Positions 29,524 through 38,400 of a DNA stretch of 64,000 nt are shown here, in pieces. The notes beneath the pieces are model-generated. The model did not search any database, was not told the origin of the DNA, and saw only the letters and a program-made list of their open reading frames with translations. A program made the position numbers and the translations under genes. Numbering within the stretch: the first letter of the stretch is position 1; the number at the start of each line of letters is the position of its first letter. Origin of the DNA: Asticcacaulis sp. ZE23SCel15 (GTDB lineage: Bacteria > Pseudomonadota > Alphaproteobacteria > Caulobacterales > Caulobacteraceae); the NCBI RefSeq assembly GCF_030505395.1, contig NZ_CP130044.1, forward strand, positions 3,357,001-3,421,000, written 5' to 3'.

Positions 29524-30055
29524 GTGATAGCTATTGACGCTAACTCTCTGTCTTTGCTTATAAACCCATCGGCAAATGCACCTTTAGACCCTGCCACTGG
29601 CAACGTGGTAACGCGCATAAAAGAGCGTTTTGATTTTTTTTCAAACCAAACTTGCTAAAGAACAAGAAACCTTACTAATTCCCATACCAGTCCTATCTGA
29701 AATATTGATCTTCGCAGGGGACAGTGCACCGCTGATCCTTGAAAGACTTCATAAATCAGCCAGATTCAAAATCGTTCCATTTGATGAACGTGCTGCGGTA
29801 GAGCTAGCGATTATACATCGCGCCGCTATTGCATCAGGGGATAAAAAGGGTGGATCAGATGAAAGCTGGACTAAGATTAAGTTTGATCGGCAAATCGTTG
29901 CTATAGCCAAAGTTAATGGTGCTGACACAATTTACAGTGACGATAAAAACCTCGCAAATTTTGCAAAATTGGCTGATCTTAATGTCGTCAGAGTTTGGGA
30001 GATGGAATTACCACCTCAATCTGATCAAATTGAACTCACTTTTCCATCAGACTAA
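29524..30055 (+). pseudogene. PIN-domain ribonuclease, frameshifted at a T8 tract
   Basis: Two overlapping frames join into one PIN domain. Frame one starts at the GTG at 29524 (VIAIDANSLSLLIN, first catalytic Asp) and runs into a stop shortly after RFDFF. The remaining domain is in the next frame, with the conserved Glu in IPVLSEILIFAG and acidic residues in DRQIVAIAKVNGADTIYSDDKNLA. The break sits in eight consecutive T (29634-29641); with seven T the protein reads through as ERFDFFQTKLAKEQET. All catalytic acids are retained, so it could be a sequencing error, slippage-controlled expression or a recent loss. The likely toxin of the preceding gene. Confidence 0.75.
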
Positions 30056-30111
30056 CCTGAGTTATAGCGTCACTTATCCCCCCTCACCCCATCCCGCGCC
30101 ATCATCACCCG

Positions 30112-30753
30112 ATGGACACGGACACCGACATCACCGATGCTGAGGCGCTAAAGATGCGCCGATTGCGGTTGCGCGCCTTTGCCGACCGGCTGCTGGAGGC
30201 GGTCGAGATGATCCCCATGCCCGACAGCTTCCTCGAAGCGGAACGCGCCCATAAGGCGGTCAGGGCCTGCGACGCCATGCTGGTGCAGCTTTACGGTGAA
30301 CCGGCGGAAAAGCTGTCGCCCGCCCCGCGCTCCACTGCCGCATCTGGCGCCTCTCGCCGCCCGTCACGCGACGATGCCGATGACGACGATCTGGAGGGCT
30401 TAAGCGAGGCTGAACGCATCGATCACGAAGCCCAGGCCTTTCTCGAAATGGCTGAAATCATCGGCACGCGTCTTGACCGCATCCATAAGGCCCAGGCCGA
30501 AGCTCACGGGTTCTGGCCCGACGGCACACCCTATGATGAGAGCGATCCCAACTATGGCCTGCATCACTTCCACGACCCGCAGATCAATGCCAACAGCGGC
30601 ATGGATGATCACTGCCCCGGCTGCTGGCCCAATGGCATCCAATGGGCTCTCGGTCGCGCCCCCAAAAAACTAACTGACAAATTGGCGGACAAAACCGCCA
30701 GCACGAACCACCGCTCCGGCCCCAACTCAGGCACCTACTCGGCCCCACCCTGA
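30112..30753 (+). CDS. Conserved acidic protein, function unknown
   Basis: A 213-aa hydrophilic protein: an N-terminal helical part (residues 10-65), an acidic linker DDADDDDLEGL and a C-terminal part with His and Trp residues (FWPDGTPYDESDPNYGLHHFHDP, HCPGCWPNG). Cys and His pairs (HCPGC) suggest a possible metal site. No signal peptide and no recognised domain; it resembles hypothetical proteins of Caulobacterales. Its 3' end overlaps the convergent protease gene by 19 bp. Confidence 0.6.
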   Translation: MDTDTDITDAEALKMRRLRLRAFADRLLEAVEMIPMPDSFLEAERAHKAVRACDAMLVQLYGEPAEKLSPAPRSTAASGASRRPSRDDADDDDLEGLSEAERIDHEAQAFLEMAEIIGTRLDRIHKAQAEAHGFWPDGTPYDESDPNYGLHHFHDPQINANSGMDDHCPGCWPNGIQWALGRAPKKLTDKLADKTASTNHRSGPNSGTYSAPP

Positions 30754-31532
30754 GCCTTAAAATGAAACCGGCGCACCAGAGCGGCATCATCCTCAGTGAT
30801 CGCGCATTTCTGACCGACCTTGCGACATCGCGCTTCTCGCTGCTGAAACAGCCCGGAACAGACATCCATGCGATCGGCCCCCGCCCTCGTCAGGGTAAAG
30901 GCCTGCCGCCAGCGCGGATCGTTGGGATAGCGCGCCCCCTGATGGCTGAGGTAATGCATCAATGAACACGGATCATAGTCGGTTTTCATCTGAAGCCGGC
31001 CATAACGCGGAAAATTGAGCAATATATCCCGGCACATGGCCGAGGCCGGATTACAGCCCTTAAGGCTATCCGCAATGAACGGCGCCAAGACGATATAGTC
31101 GTCGCGGTCAGGCCGCATATGCTCATGGGTCAGGCCCAGGACATGCCCAAATTCATGCAGCACCGCCCCGTAGCTTGAGCGGCTTTGCACATTGACCCAG
31201 TTGACGACACTGTAGCCCAGGGTGGCATTGGTGCGGCTGTCGGAGTTGCGGATATCCAGCCACTTTGAGCCTTTTGTATGGGGGACAAAGCGCACACCGG
31301 TCTCAGTTTGCCATTCCGACATGGCGCGGCAGACCTTATAACCTTGGGTCGCCGCGCTCCAGTCGCGCCAGTTGCGGCAATCTGTCCCCTTGGCACCGGC
31401 GCGTTTTAATATGGCGGGATCGATTTTGTACGGCACAACCGCCCCCGGCCACGGACGGGTCAAATCCTCAATCGCCGCCGCCTGAACCGGCACAGCCAAC
31501 ACCAGCCACAGAAGGAGAACCCGCCCCCACAT
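30735..31532 (-). CDS. Secreted astacin-like zinc metalloprotease (M12A-type)
   Basis: A 265-aa exported protease. Signal peptide at residues 1-20 (ending VQAAA). The zinc motif HEFGHVLGLTHEH (H126, E127, H130, H136, with the astacin-specific E137) is followed by RPDRDDY, and a Met-turn SLMHY at 190-194 provides the tyrosine ligand, as in astacins. Paired cysteines (C52/C68, C160/C167) can form disulfides. No propeptide is obvious. The likely role is extracellular protein digestion; the substrate is unknown. Confidence 0.85.
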   Translation of the reverse strand: MWGRVLLLWLVLAVPVQAAAIEDLTRPWPGAVVPYKIDPAILKRAGAKGTDCRNWRDWSAATQGYKVCRAMSEWQTETGVRFVPHTKGSKWLDIRNSDSRTNATLGYSVVNWVNVQSRSSYGAVLHEFGHVLGLTHEHMRPDRDDYIVLAPFIADSLKGCNPASAMCRDILLNFPRYGRLQMKTDYDPCSLMHYLSHQGARYPNDPRWRQAFTLTRAGADRMDVCSGLFQQREARCRKVGQKCAITEDDAALVRRFHFKAQGGAE

Positions 31533-31538
31533 GGCGGC

Positions 31539-31988
31539 TCAGGATTTCAGCAGAATATCGCGCGCGGCATTGAGCGCTGCGGCCTTTTCCTTGGTGCCGC
31601 CCAGATCAGGGTGAGCATCCTTCATCAGTCGGCGATAGGTGCTCAATATGGTTTTACGATCGGCCCCTTCGGTCAGGCCCAAAATCTTGAACGCCCCTGC
31701 CCGCGTCATATCGGTGCGCGCCGGTTGCGGGCTTTTGTCGCCTTCATAACGAAAGCGTGTGCCGCCCAAAAAGGCCAGCGCCAATAGGATAAGCGCGCCG
31801 CCGATGATCCACTGTCCTCGAAACACGCTCATACCTCCTGAAATCAGCGTCATCAGTGCCAATAGGGCATTGATGGTGCCGCCCTGACGAATCCACGGGC
31901 CGGGCTTCAGCTTACCGGCCTTAGCCTTGCGGCCCAACCAGACCAGAAGGGCAAACCCACCCAGCAGCGCACCCAGAATATAGATCAT
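31539..31988 (-). CDS. Membrane-anchored J-domain protein
   Basis: A 149-aa protein with an N-terminal membrane helix (1-18), one or two further hydrophobic segments (about 40-80) and a C-terminal J domain with the essential HPD (DAHPDLGG). J proteins recruit and stimulate DnaK; the membrane anchor suggests a local client. It starts directly after the mipZ stop (TAAATG), so it is cotranscribed with mipZ, as in Caulobacter. Confidence 0.88.
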   Translation of the reverse strand: MIYILGALLGGFALLVWLGRKAKAGKLKPGPWIRQGGTINALLALMTLISGGMSVFRGQWIIGGALILLALAFLGGTRFRYEGDKSPQPARTDMTRAGAFKILGLTEGADRKTILSTYRRLMKDAHPDLGGTKEKAAALNAARDILLKS

Positions 31989-32864
31989 TTACGCCTGAAC
32001 GCGTTCGCGCTCATCCTCATCCACGGCGCCCGCAATCTGGGCACCCTGTTCTAGATTAAGCTCAATCATCACGGCGCGCAATTCCTGACGTGCCGCGACG
32101 TGGGCCAGAGACACCGCCACCGGCCGGACATCGCTGCTCAGGTCCGCGACGGTCAGGCCAAACGGGAATAGCTCACGATAGATCACCCGGTCGCGCAGGC
32201 CCGCCGAGACCCGGAAACCGACCCGCTTAGATAAGGCCGCGACCCGTTCATCGACCCGCTTACGGTTACGGGCTTCGGTCGTGGCCAGACGGTTGCGCAG
32301 GACGACCCAGTCGATGCTCTGGCCGTTTTCAATGGCGCGGTGCTTACGGGCATTCCACACGGTTTCGGAATAGATCGAGGGCCGCTTGAGGTCGAGCGTG
32401 ACTGGATCGACCTGCCCCAGCAGGTCAAAGTCGATAAAGCTGTCGTTCATCGGCGTCAGGATCAGGTCGGCGCACATATGGGCGCGGCGCGACATGGCCG
32501 AATCCCCGCCCGGCGTGTCGATGACGATCATGTCACAGGTGGCCAGTGCCTCCCCCAGCGCGCGGTCAAAGGCCTCAACCGCTACGTCTTCGGGGGCATC
32601 GACCAGTTTGGCGGGCGTTTCATGCAGGAAGGGCTCAAACGCCTGCGGCAGGTCTTTGCCATTGGCCTCCGTCCACGCCTTGCGATTGGAGAAAAAGCGC
32701 GCAAGTGAGCGTTGACGCAGGTCAAGATCGATAAAGGCCACCGACTTACCCTGATGCAGCAGCGCCACGGCGATGTGCATGGCGACCGTTGATTTGCCCG
32801 CCCCGCCTTTTTCGTTGCCGAACACCAAAATGCGTGCTGGCCCAGATGCCTGTTTAAACGCCAA
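31989..32864 (-). CDS. mipZ: Division-site positioning ATPase MipZ
   Basis: A 291-aa ParA/MinD-type ATPase that in Caulobacter forms a polar gradient and keeps FtsZ at mid-cell. Deviant Walker A KGGAGKST at about 20-27, Walker A' IDLDLRQRSLARFF, Walker B VIDTPGGDSAMSR and the MipZ-specific blocks NDSFIDFDLLGQVDPVTL and VVLRNRLATTEARNRKR and RDRVIYRELFPFGLTVADLS. The TTG at 32864 has GGGAG 8 bp upstream and gives a start like that of known MipZ; a TTG five codons earlier is the alternative. Next to a J-protein gene. Confidence 0.95.
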   Translation of the reverse strand: MAFKQASGPARILVFGNEKGGAGKSTVAMHIAVALLHQGKSVAFIDLDLRQRSLARFFSNRKAWTEANGKDLPQAFEPFLHETPAKLVDAPEDVAVEAFDRALGEALATCDMIVIDTPGGDSAMSRRAHMCADLILTPMNDSFIDFDLLGQVDPVTLDLKRPSIYSETVWNARKHRAIENGQSIDWVVLRNRLATTEARNRKRVDERVAALSKRVGFRVSAGLRDRVIYRELFPFGLTVADLSSDVRPVAVSLAHVAARQELRAVMIELNLEQGAQIAGAVDEDERERVQA

Positions 32865-32981
32865 ACCCGTTACTCCCAATCAAGTGCAGTCTTTATCCCC
32901 CTAATGTCGCGCCGTGGTAGCTTTGGTCAATGTACCCGACGCATCAAACATAGGGATGATGCGGGCTTTTGCACACAAAAT

Positions 32982-34634
32982 TTACGCTTTCTTAACCAGA
33001 GCCTTCGCCGATTGCGGTTTGTCGGACTTAACCCCAAGCGCTGCCAGCGCGATCAGGGCGGGCACCAGCGCCGTCTCGCGACCGGCAATGGCGAAATAGC
33101 GCGGCTGCCATTGCGGCCGGAACTTTTCCTTATAGGCCCGCAAGCCCTCGAAATTATAGATTTCGCCGCCGAAGGTATAGATCAGCGACCCCAGCTTCGA
33201 CCACAACGGGCTGAGCGGCCCGGCCTCAAGCCCGGCCAGCGGTGCCAGCCCCAGACTAAAGTAGCGATATCCGGCGTCACGACTGTAGAAAATCAGTTGC
33301 AGGAACAGATATTCCATAATCCCGTGCGGCGCGTCGGTATCATAGCGCATCAGGTCAAGACTAAGCTCACTGCGATCGCCAGTCGGCCACAGATTGGCAA
33401 AGGCCATGATCTTACCGTCCATACGCACCACCGCCACCGGCATCAGCCGGATATAGGTCTCATCGAAAAAGCCGAGCGAATATTTCTTTTCCTTGGCGCC
33501 CTTGGACTTCAGCCAGATGTCGGAGACTTCGCGCAGCCGCGGCAATTCCGGCTCGATCTGTTCGGGCGGAATGACTTCAAAGGTCGCTGTGCCGTCATAT
33601 TTTTTCAAGGTCTGGCGCAGATTGATGCCCTTTTTGCCCGCGGTCGTAAAGGCATTGACATCAACCATCGCCTCCTCACCGATCTTATACGGGGTCAGCC
33701 CCAGATCGATGATCAGCGGCAGCATGGCGGGCGTGATCTGATAAAAGGACAGCTTAGCCTTGGCCAGAGACGCCATGTCCTTAAGCTGCCAGCACAGTTG
33801 CGTGCGATGGGCTTCGTCGCCAACCGGCTCGCCCATGACGACCCATTGCTTACCGCTGATGCCATACATGACAAAAGCCTTACGGTCGTCGCTCCACAGG
33901 ATATGCTTATCGCGCAACAGCGCAAGCCACGCCTGCGGATTGACCGATTCCGAGACGACCTCATGCAGGTCGGACAGGTCATCTTCATCCGGCATGGGCG
34001 GAGCCGCGCGGGCCACCCCAAACAGGCGGTAGAGCGCAAATACCCCAACCGTCACCACCATGATCACCAGCCCGCGCAAGAAACGCGACACCGACGCTTC
34101 ATATTCAAACTGCCCCCACAGTTTGTGGGCATAGGGCACCTGCTCATAGGCATAGAAACCGCCCAGCCCGATCAGCAGGAGGGTCATGCCGATAACCCCC
34201 ATCCACAGGGGCCGCACCTTAAGCGTCAGCAGTTGCGACTTGCGCCGAAACGCCTGCTTGCACGGCACCAGCAGCGCCGCACAGACCACCAGCACCACCG
34301 CAGGGGCTACCGCCAGTTCCCGCGTCAGCGACACCACCGCCCCCAACAGCAGGAGCGCAATGGCCATATACCAGGCGGTATCGACCCGTTCCCACAGACC
34401 GCGTGCTACCAGAATCAGCAGCACCGCAATCGCCGTGCCTGCCATGTGGGAAATTTCAACCAGTTCCAGCGGCAAAAGGCGCTGCACCAACGGCAGGGCC
34501 TCAGGGTCGATCGGCGTCAGCACCAGCAGCAGCAGGGCGACCCCGGCCACAAACGTCAAAACACCGAACAACTTGGGGACCAGGCGCGTGGCCGCATCGA
34601 TCAGAAGATGATTGACGTTGAGCCGGGTGGCCAT
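32982..34634 (-). CDS. mprF: MprF-like phosphatidylglycerol lysyltransferase, short form
   Basis: A 550-aa membrane protein with about six N-terminal helices (1-205) and a C-terminal DUF2156/GNAT-type aminoacyl-transferase domain (about 220-520). Blocks such as AFVMYGISGKQWVVMGEPVG, IGEEAMVDVNAF, KGINLRQTLKKYD, DLMRYDTDAPHGIMEYLF and YNFEGLRAYKEKFRPQW are typical of MprF synthase domains. It should transfer an amino acid from tRNA to phosphatidylglycerol, raising resistance to cationic peptides. Full MprF is about 850 aa; much of the flippase part is missing. It ends 117 bp before mipZ. Confidence 0.88.
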   Translation of the reverse strand: MATRLNVNHLLIDAATRLVPKLFGVLTFVAGVALLLLVLTPIDPEALPLVQRLLPLELVEISHMAGTAIAVLLILVARGLWERVDTAWYMAIALLLLGAVVSLTRELAVAPAVVLVVCAALLVPCKQAFRRKSQLLTLKVRPLWMGVIGMTLLLIGLGGFYAYEQVPYAHKLWGQFEYEASVSRFLRGLVIMVVTVGVFALYRLFGVARAAPPMPDEDDLSDLHEVVSESVNPQAWLALLRDKHILWSDDRKAFVMYGISGKQWVVMGEPVGDEAHRTQLCWQLKDMASLAKAKLSFYQITPAMLPLIIDLGLTPYKIGEEAMVDVNAFTTAGKKGINLRQTLKKYDGTATFEVIPPEQIEPELPRLREVSDIWLKSKGAKEKKYSLGFFDETYIRLMPVAVVRMDGKIMAFANLWPTGDRSELSLDLMRYDTDAPHGIMEYLFLQLIFYSRDAGYRYFSLGLAPLAGLEAGPLSPLWSKLGSLIYTFGGEIYNFEGLRAYKEKFRPQWQPRYFAIAGRETALVPALIALAALGVKSDKPQSAKALVKKA

Positions 34635-35033
34635 GACTTTAAACCTTACAGCGACCGAATCCCTGAACGGTCTTAGCCATCATAACGCGCAGGCTAAGGA
34701 TCACTAAATCTTTTCATCACCAGAAAATAAATGAATACATAAAAACACTTTTACAGCAAAAATTATAAATTACACTTATAAAGTCAGTTTAGTTTTAAAA
34801 ACTAAAACAAAAAATATCATAATAAACACAACAACACATAAGCAAATACACATCATTATTTTGAAAAAAATTCAGCAAAAATTATAAGTAATCGATAAGC
34901 AAAGACGCGTTAGCCATAATTTCGCCCCTATAATATTGCCAGCCGTTTTGAAATGCTCTAGCTTTCTCCATCAAATCAAAACGGCCCATAGCCCTGTTCG
35001 GTTATAAATGGCGCCATGCGTGGGGACTGCACA
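34635..35033. other. AT-rich intergenic region with repeats
   Basis: About 400 bp, strongly AT-rich from 34690 to 34970, with no credible gene. It holds a near-perfect palindrome TTTAGTTTT-a-AAAACTAAA (34788-34806) and two copies of CAGCAAAAATTATAA about 120 bp apart (near 34754 and 34874). Probably a regulatory region for the divergent mprF and response-regulator genes. Confidence 0.5.
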
Positions 35034-35405
35034 ATGAAGATTCTGATCGTTGAGGACAACGAAGCCCTCGCCCAGACGACCGGCTGGATCGTGGAAATGT
35101 TCGGGCACGACTACCGCTTCAGCCACACCGCCGACAGCGCCATTGCGGCTGCTGCTGAGTATAAGCCGCACGTCATCATCATGGACATTGGCCTGCCCGG
35201 CATGAACGGCTATGACCTGTGCCGCCTGATGCGCGCGCAGCCGCATCTGTCGGAGACGGTATTCATTGCCCAGACCGGCCGTGCCGAACCCGAACACCGG
35301 CAGATGGCCGAAGACGCCGGTTTCCACCATCATCTGGTCAAGCCGGTCAATATTGAAAAATTACAGGCAACCTTAGATGCCATAGCCCAGAACGCCGCAG
35401 CTTAA
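35034..35405 (+). CDS. Single-domain response regulator
   Basis: A 123-aa CheY-like receiver: acidic pocket EDN near residue 8, phosphorylatable Asp in IIMDIGLPGMNGYDLC (about D53), the conserved switch residue in IAQTG, and Lys in LVKPV. It has no output domain, so it acts through protein contacts. It resembles the last receiver of the kinase at 40.4 kb (shared IGLPGMNGY / IGMPGMNGY and HHxVKPV). The ATG at 35034 is favoured over one at 35016. Confidence 0.9.
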   Translation: MKILIVEDNEALAQTTGWIVEMFGHDYRFSHTADSAIAAAAEYKPHVIIMDIGLPGMNGYDLCRLMRAQPHLSETVFIAQTGRAEPEHRQMAEDAGFHHHLVKPVNIEKLQATLDAIAQNAAA

Positions 35406-35466
35406 GACCTTCGACACAATAATTTTTGCCTGTAAGACTTTGTATTTTTGGGGGATGCCGTTTCAA

Positions 35467-38400
35467 ATGCCGAACACTGATAAGCTTTCGCTATCTGACC
35501 GAGCTGCACGCGCTGATCTCGGTATATTGATAAGCCTGATCATTGTCGGACTGTTTTTTGTTATCACCGGTGCCATCTCCTATAATAACATTCATACCCT
35601 GAACCGCGACACACGACAGGTGACGCAGACCCACGATGTGCTTTTGGCCTTGAGCGAAGTCATGTCGTCAATGAAGGATGCCGAAACCGGACAGCGCGGC
35701 TATATTATCACCGGCGACAGCGCCTACCTGACGCCTTACTCCACCGGCCTGAATGGTGTTCAGGCGCAATTGTCAAATCTTGACCGCCTGATGACCGACA
35801 CGTCTAACCAGCGGCAGCGGCTGTCGATCCTGAGAGGGCTGATCGCCGCCAAGACTGACGAACTGGCCCGCACCCTTGATGTAAGGCGTACCCGCGGGTT
35901 GAGCGCCGCCCAAGAAGAGGTCAATAAGCACCTTGGCAAAAATCACATGGATGCCATCCGCCTGCATATACAGGAAATGCAATCATTTGAGCGCCAGAGA
36001 CGCACCGAGCGTCTGAATGAAATGGAAAAAGCCTACCGGGCGACGGTCGTCAGTGTCATCACGGCCGCCATTCTGGGACTGATCCTGACCATAATTGTGG
36101 GTGTCATCATCCGCCGCTCTACTATGGAGCGCCGCCGTCAGGCCTGGCTGCAGGCCGCCCAGGTCGGCCTGAGCGAAGCCATGCTGGGCGAATTGCGGCT
36201 CGATCAACTAGGCAAGAACATTCTGGGTTTTCTGGCCAAATATACCGGCGCTCAGGCGGCAGCGTTTTATGCCAAGGATGGTGGCATTTTCAAGCAAGTC
36301 GCGACCTTTGGTGTACCGCCGGAAAACGACCTGCCCCTGACTTTTGGCCCTGGTGACGGTCTGCCGGGTCAGGCTGCGCTCAAGAGCGGCGCCATCGTCA
36401 TTGAAAACATGCCCGACGGCGATGCCCTTATGGTAGGCACAAGCCTTGGACAGTGGCGTCCGCGGCATCTGGCCCTTGTGGGCGTGGCTTCGGACGGTCA
36501 GGTCGACGGTGTCATCGAACTGGGCTTCATCAATCCGATGCCGCCCACAATCAGCGCCTTGCTGGAGCGGGCGGCGGAGTCCGTGTCGGTCGCGATTAAA
36601 TCTGCCAACTACCGCGCCTCCTTGCAAAACCTGCTGGAGGAAACACAGCGCCAGTCCGAAGAACTTCAGACCCAATCTGAGGAACTGCGCGTAAATAACG
36701 AAGAACTCGAAGAACAAAGCCGGGCTTTGCGCGAATCGCAACTGCGCCTTGAACAGCAGCAGGCCGAACTGGAACAGACCAATGTTCAGTTGTCCGAACA
36801 GGCACGTCTTCTGGAGGTTCAGCGCGATAACCTGGAGCAATCACAGTCCGAAATCGCCCTCAAGGCCCAGGAACTGGAACAGGCCAGCCGTTATAAGTCC
36901 GATTTTCTGGCCAACATGTCCCACGAACTGCGCACTCCGCTCAATTCGTCGCTTATTCTGGCCAAGCTTCTGGGCGACAATTCTGAAGGCAATCTGACCG
37001 ACGAACAGATCAAATTTGCCCGCACCATTCAATCATCGGGCAACGACCTTTTGTTGCTGATCAACGATATTCTCGACCTGTCCAAGATCGAAGCCGGCCA
37101 GATGGACATCCGGCCGGAAACCGTATCGATTAAACGCCTTGTTAGTGACATGACACGCACCTTTGATCCGGTCGCAGGCGATAAGGGGTTGAAATTCAGT
37201 ACCTTTGTTGAACCGGGTGTGGCTGAGGTGATTGAGACCGACCGCCTGCGTCTTGAGCAGATCCTGAAAAACCTGCTGTCCAATGCCTTTAAATTCACCG
37301 AGCGGGGCGAGGTACGCTTCCGGGTTCAGATGGCGGCGGATGGTCAGATATCATTCAGCGTCACCGACACCGGTATCGGCATTTCCGAAGACCATCAGGC
37401 CACCGTCTTTGATGCGTTCAGGCAAGCGGACGGCACCATCAGCCGCAAATATGGCGGCACAGGCCTGGGGCTGTCGATCTCACGCGAACTGGCGCGGTTG
37501 CTGGGCGGGGCCATATCGCTGAACAGCGCCTATGGTCAGGGCTCGACCTTTGCGGTCACCGTCCCCGCCATCTATGATTCCACCGGTATTGCCGTGCGCG
37601 ACGCCTTGCCGATGTCGGTCACCCCTGACATGGCTGCGCAACAGCCCACTGCCACCGCAAAGTCACGGGCGAAAAAGGCCCTGGTCAGCCGCACGGCCAT
37701 GGACGACAGTTTGCTGACCGCATCGGCGGCGCAGGATGATCGAGATAAGCTGGAGCCCGACAGCCGCACCATCATGGTGGTGGAGGACGATGAGGCCTTT
37801 GCCCGCATCCTGTTTGATCTGGCCCACGAACTGGACTTTAAGTGCCTGGTGGCCCACACGGCTGAGGACGCGCTCAGCGTCGCGCGTCAGTACCTGCCGC
37901 AGGCGGTCGTTCTGGATGTCGGCCTGCCCGATCATTCCGGTTTGTCCGTGCTCGACCGCCTCAAGCGCGATCCGCGCACCCGCCACATTCCGGTCCACGT
38001 GGTCTCCGGCGACGACTACACCCATGCCGCCCTGTCGCTGGGGGCGATCGGCTACATGCTTAAGCCCGTCAAACGCGAAGAACTGGTCGACGCCTTTAAG
38101 GCTCTGGAGATGCGCCTGACCGCCGGCTTGCGTCGGATTTTGATCGTTGAGGACGACGACGTACAACGCGACAGCGTGGCCCGCCTGCTGCAAACCACAG
38201 ACGTGGAAACGGTCGCGGTCGGCACCGCCGCCGAATGTCTTGAAAAGCTGAAAGAAGAGACGTTTGACTGCATGGTACTGGATTTGTCCCTGCCAGATCA
38301 GTCCGGCTATTCGCTGCTGGAAACCTTAAGCCATGAGGACGCCTATTCCTTCCCGCCGGTCATCGTCTATACCGGCCGAGAGTTGTCGAGCGCCGATGAG

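Noticed and set aside
32981-32997. TTTA-N7-TTAACC as a CtrA site upstream of mipZ
   Set aside because: Mismatch in the first half-site and it lies at the very end of the mprF coding region; chance occurrence is likely.
32904-34676. A 590-codon open frame on the plus strand opposite mprF
   Set aside because: Low-complexity His/Gln/Arg-rich translation, typical of antisense of a GC-rich gene; the minus strand carries a clear MprF domain.
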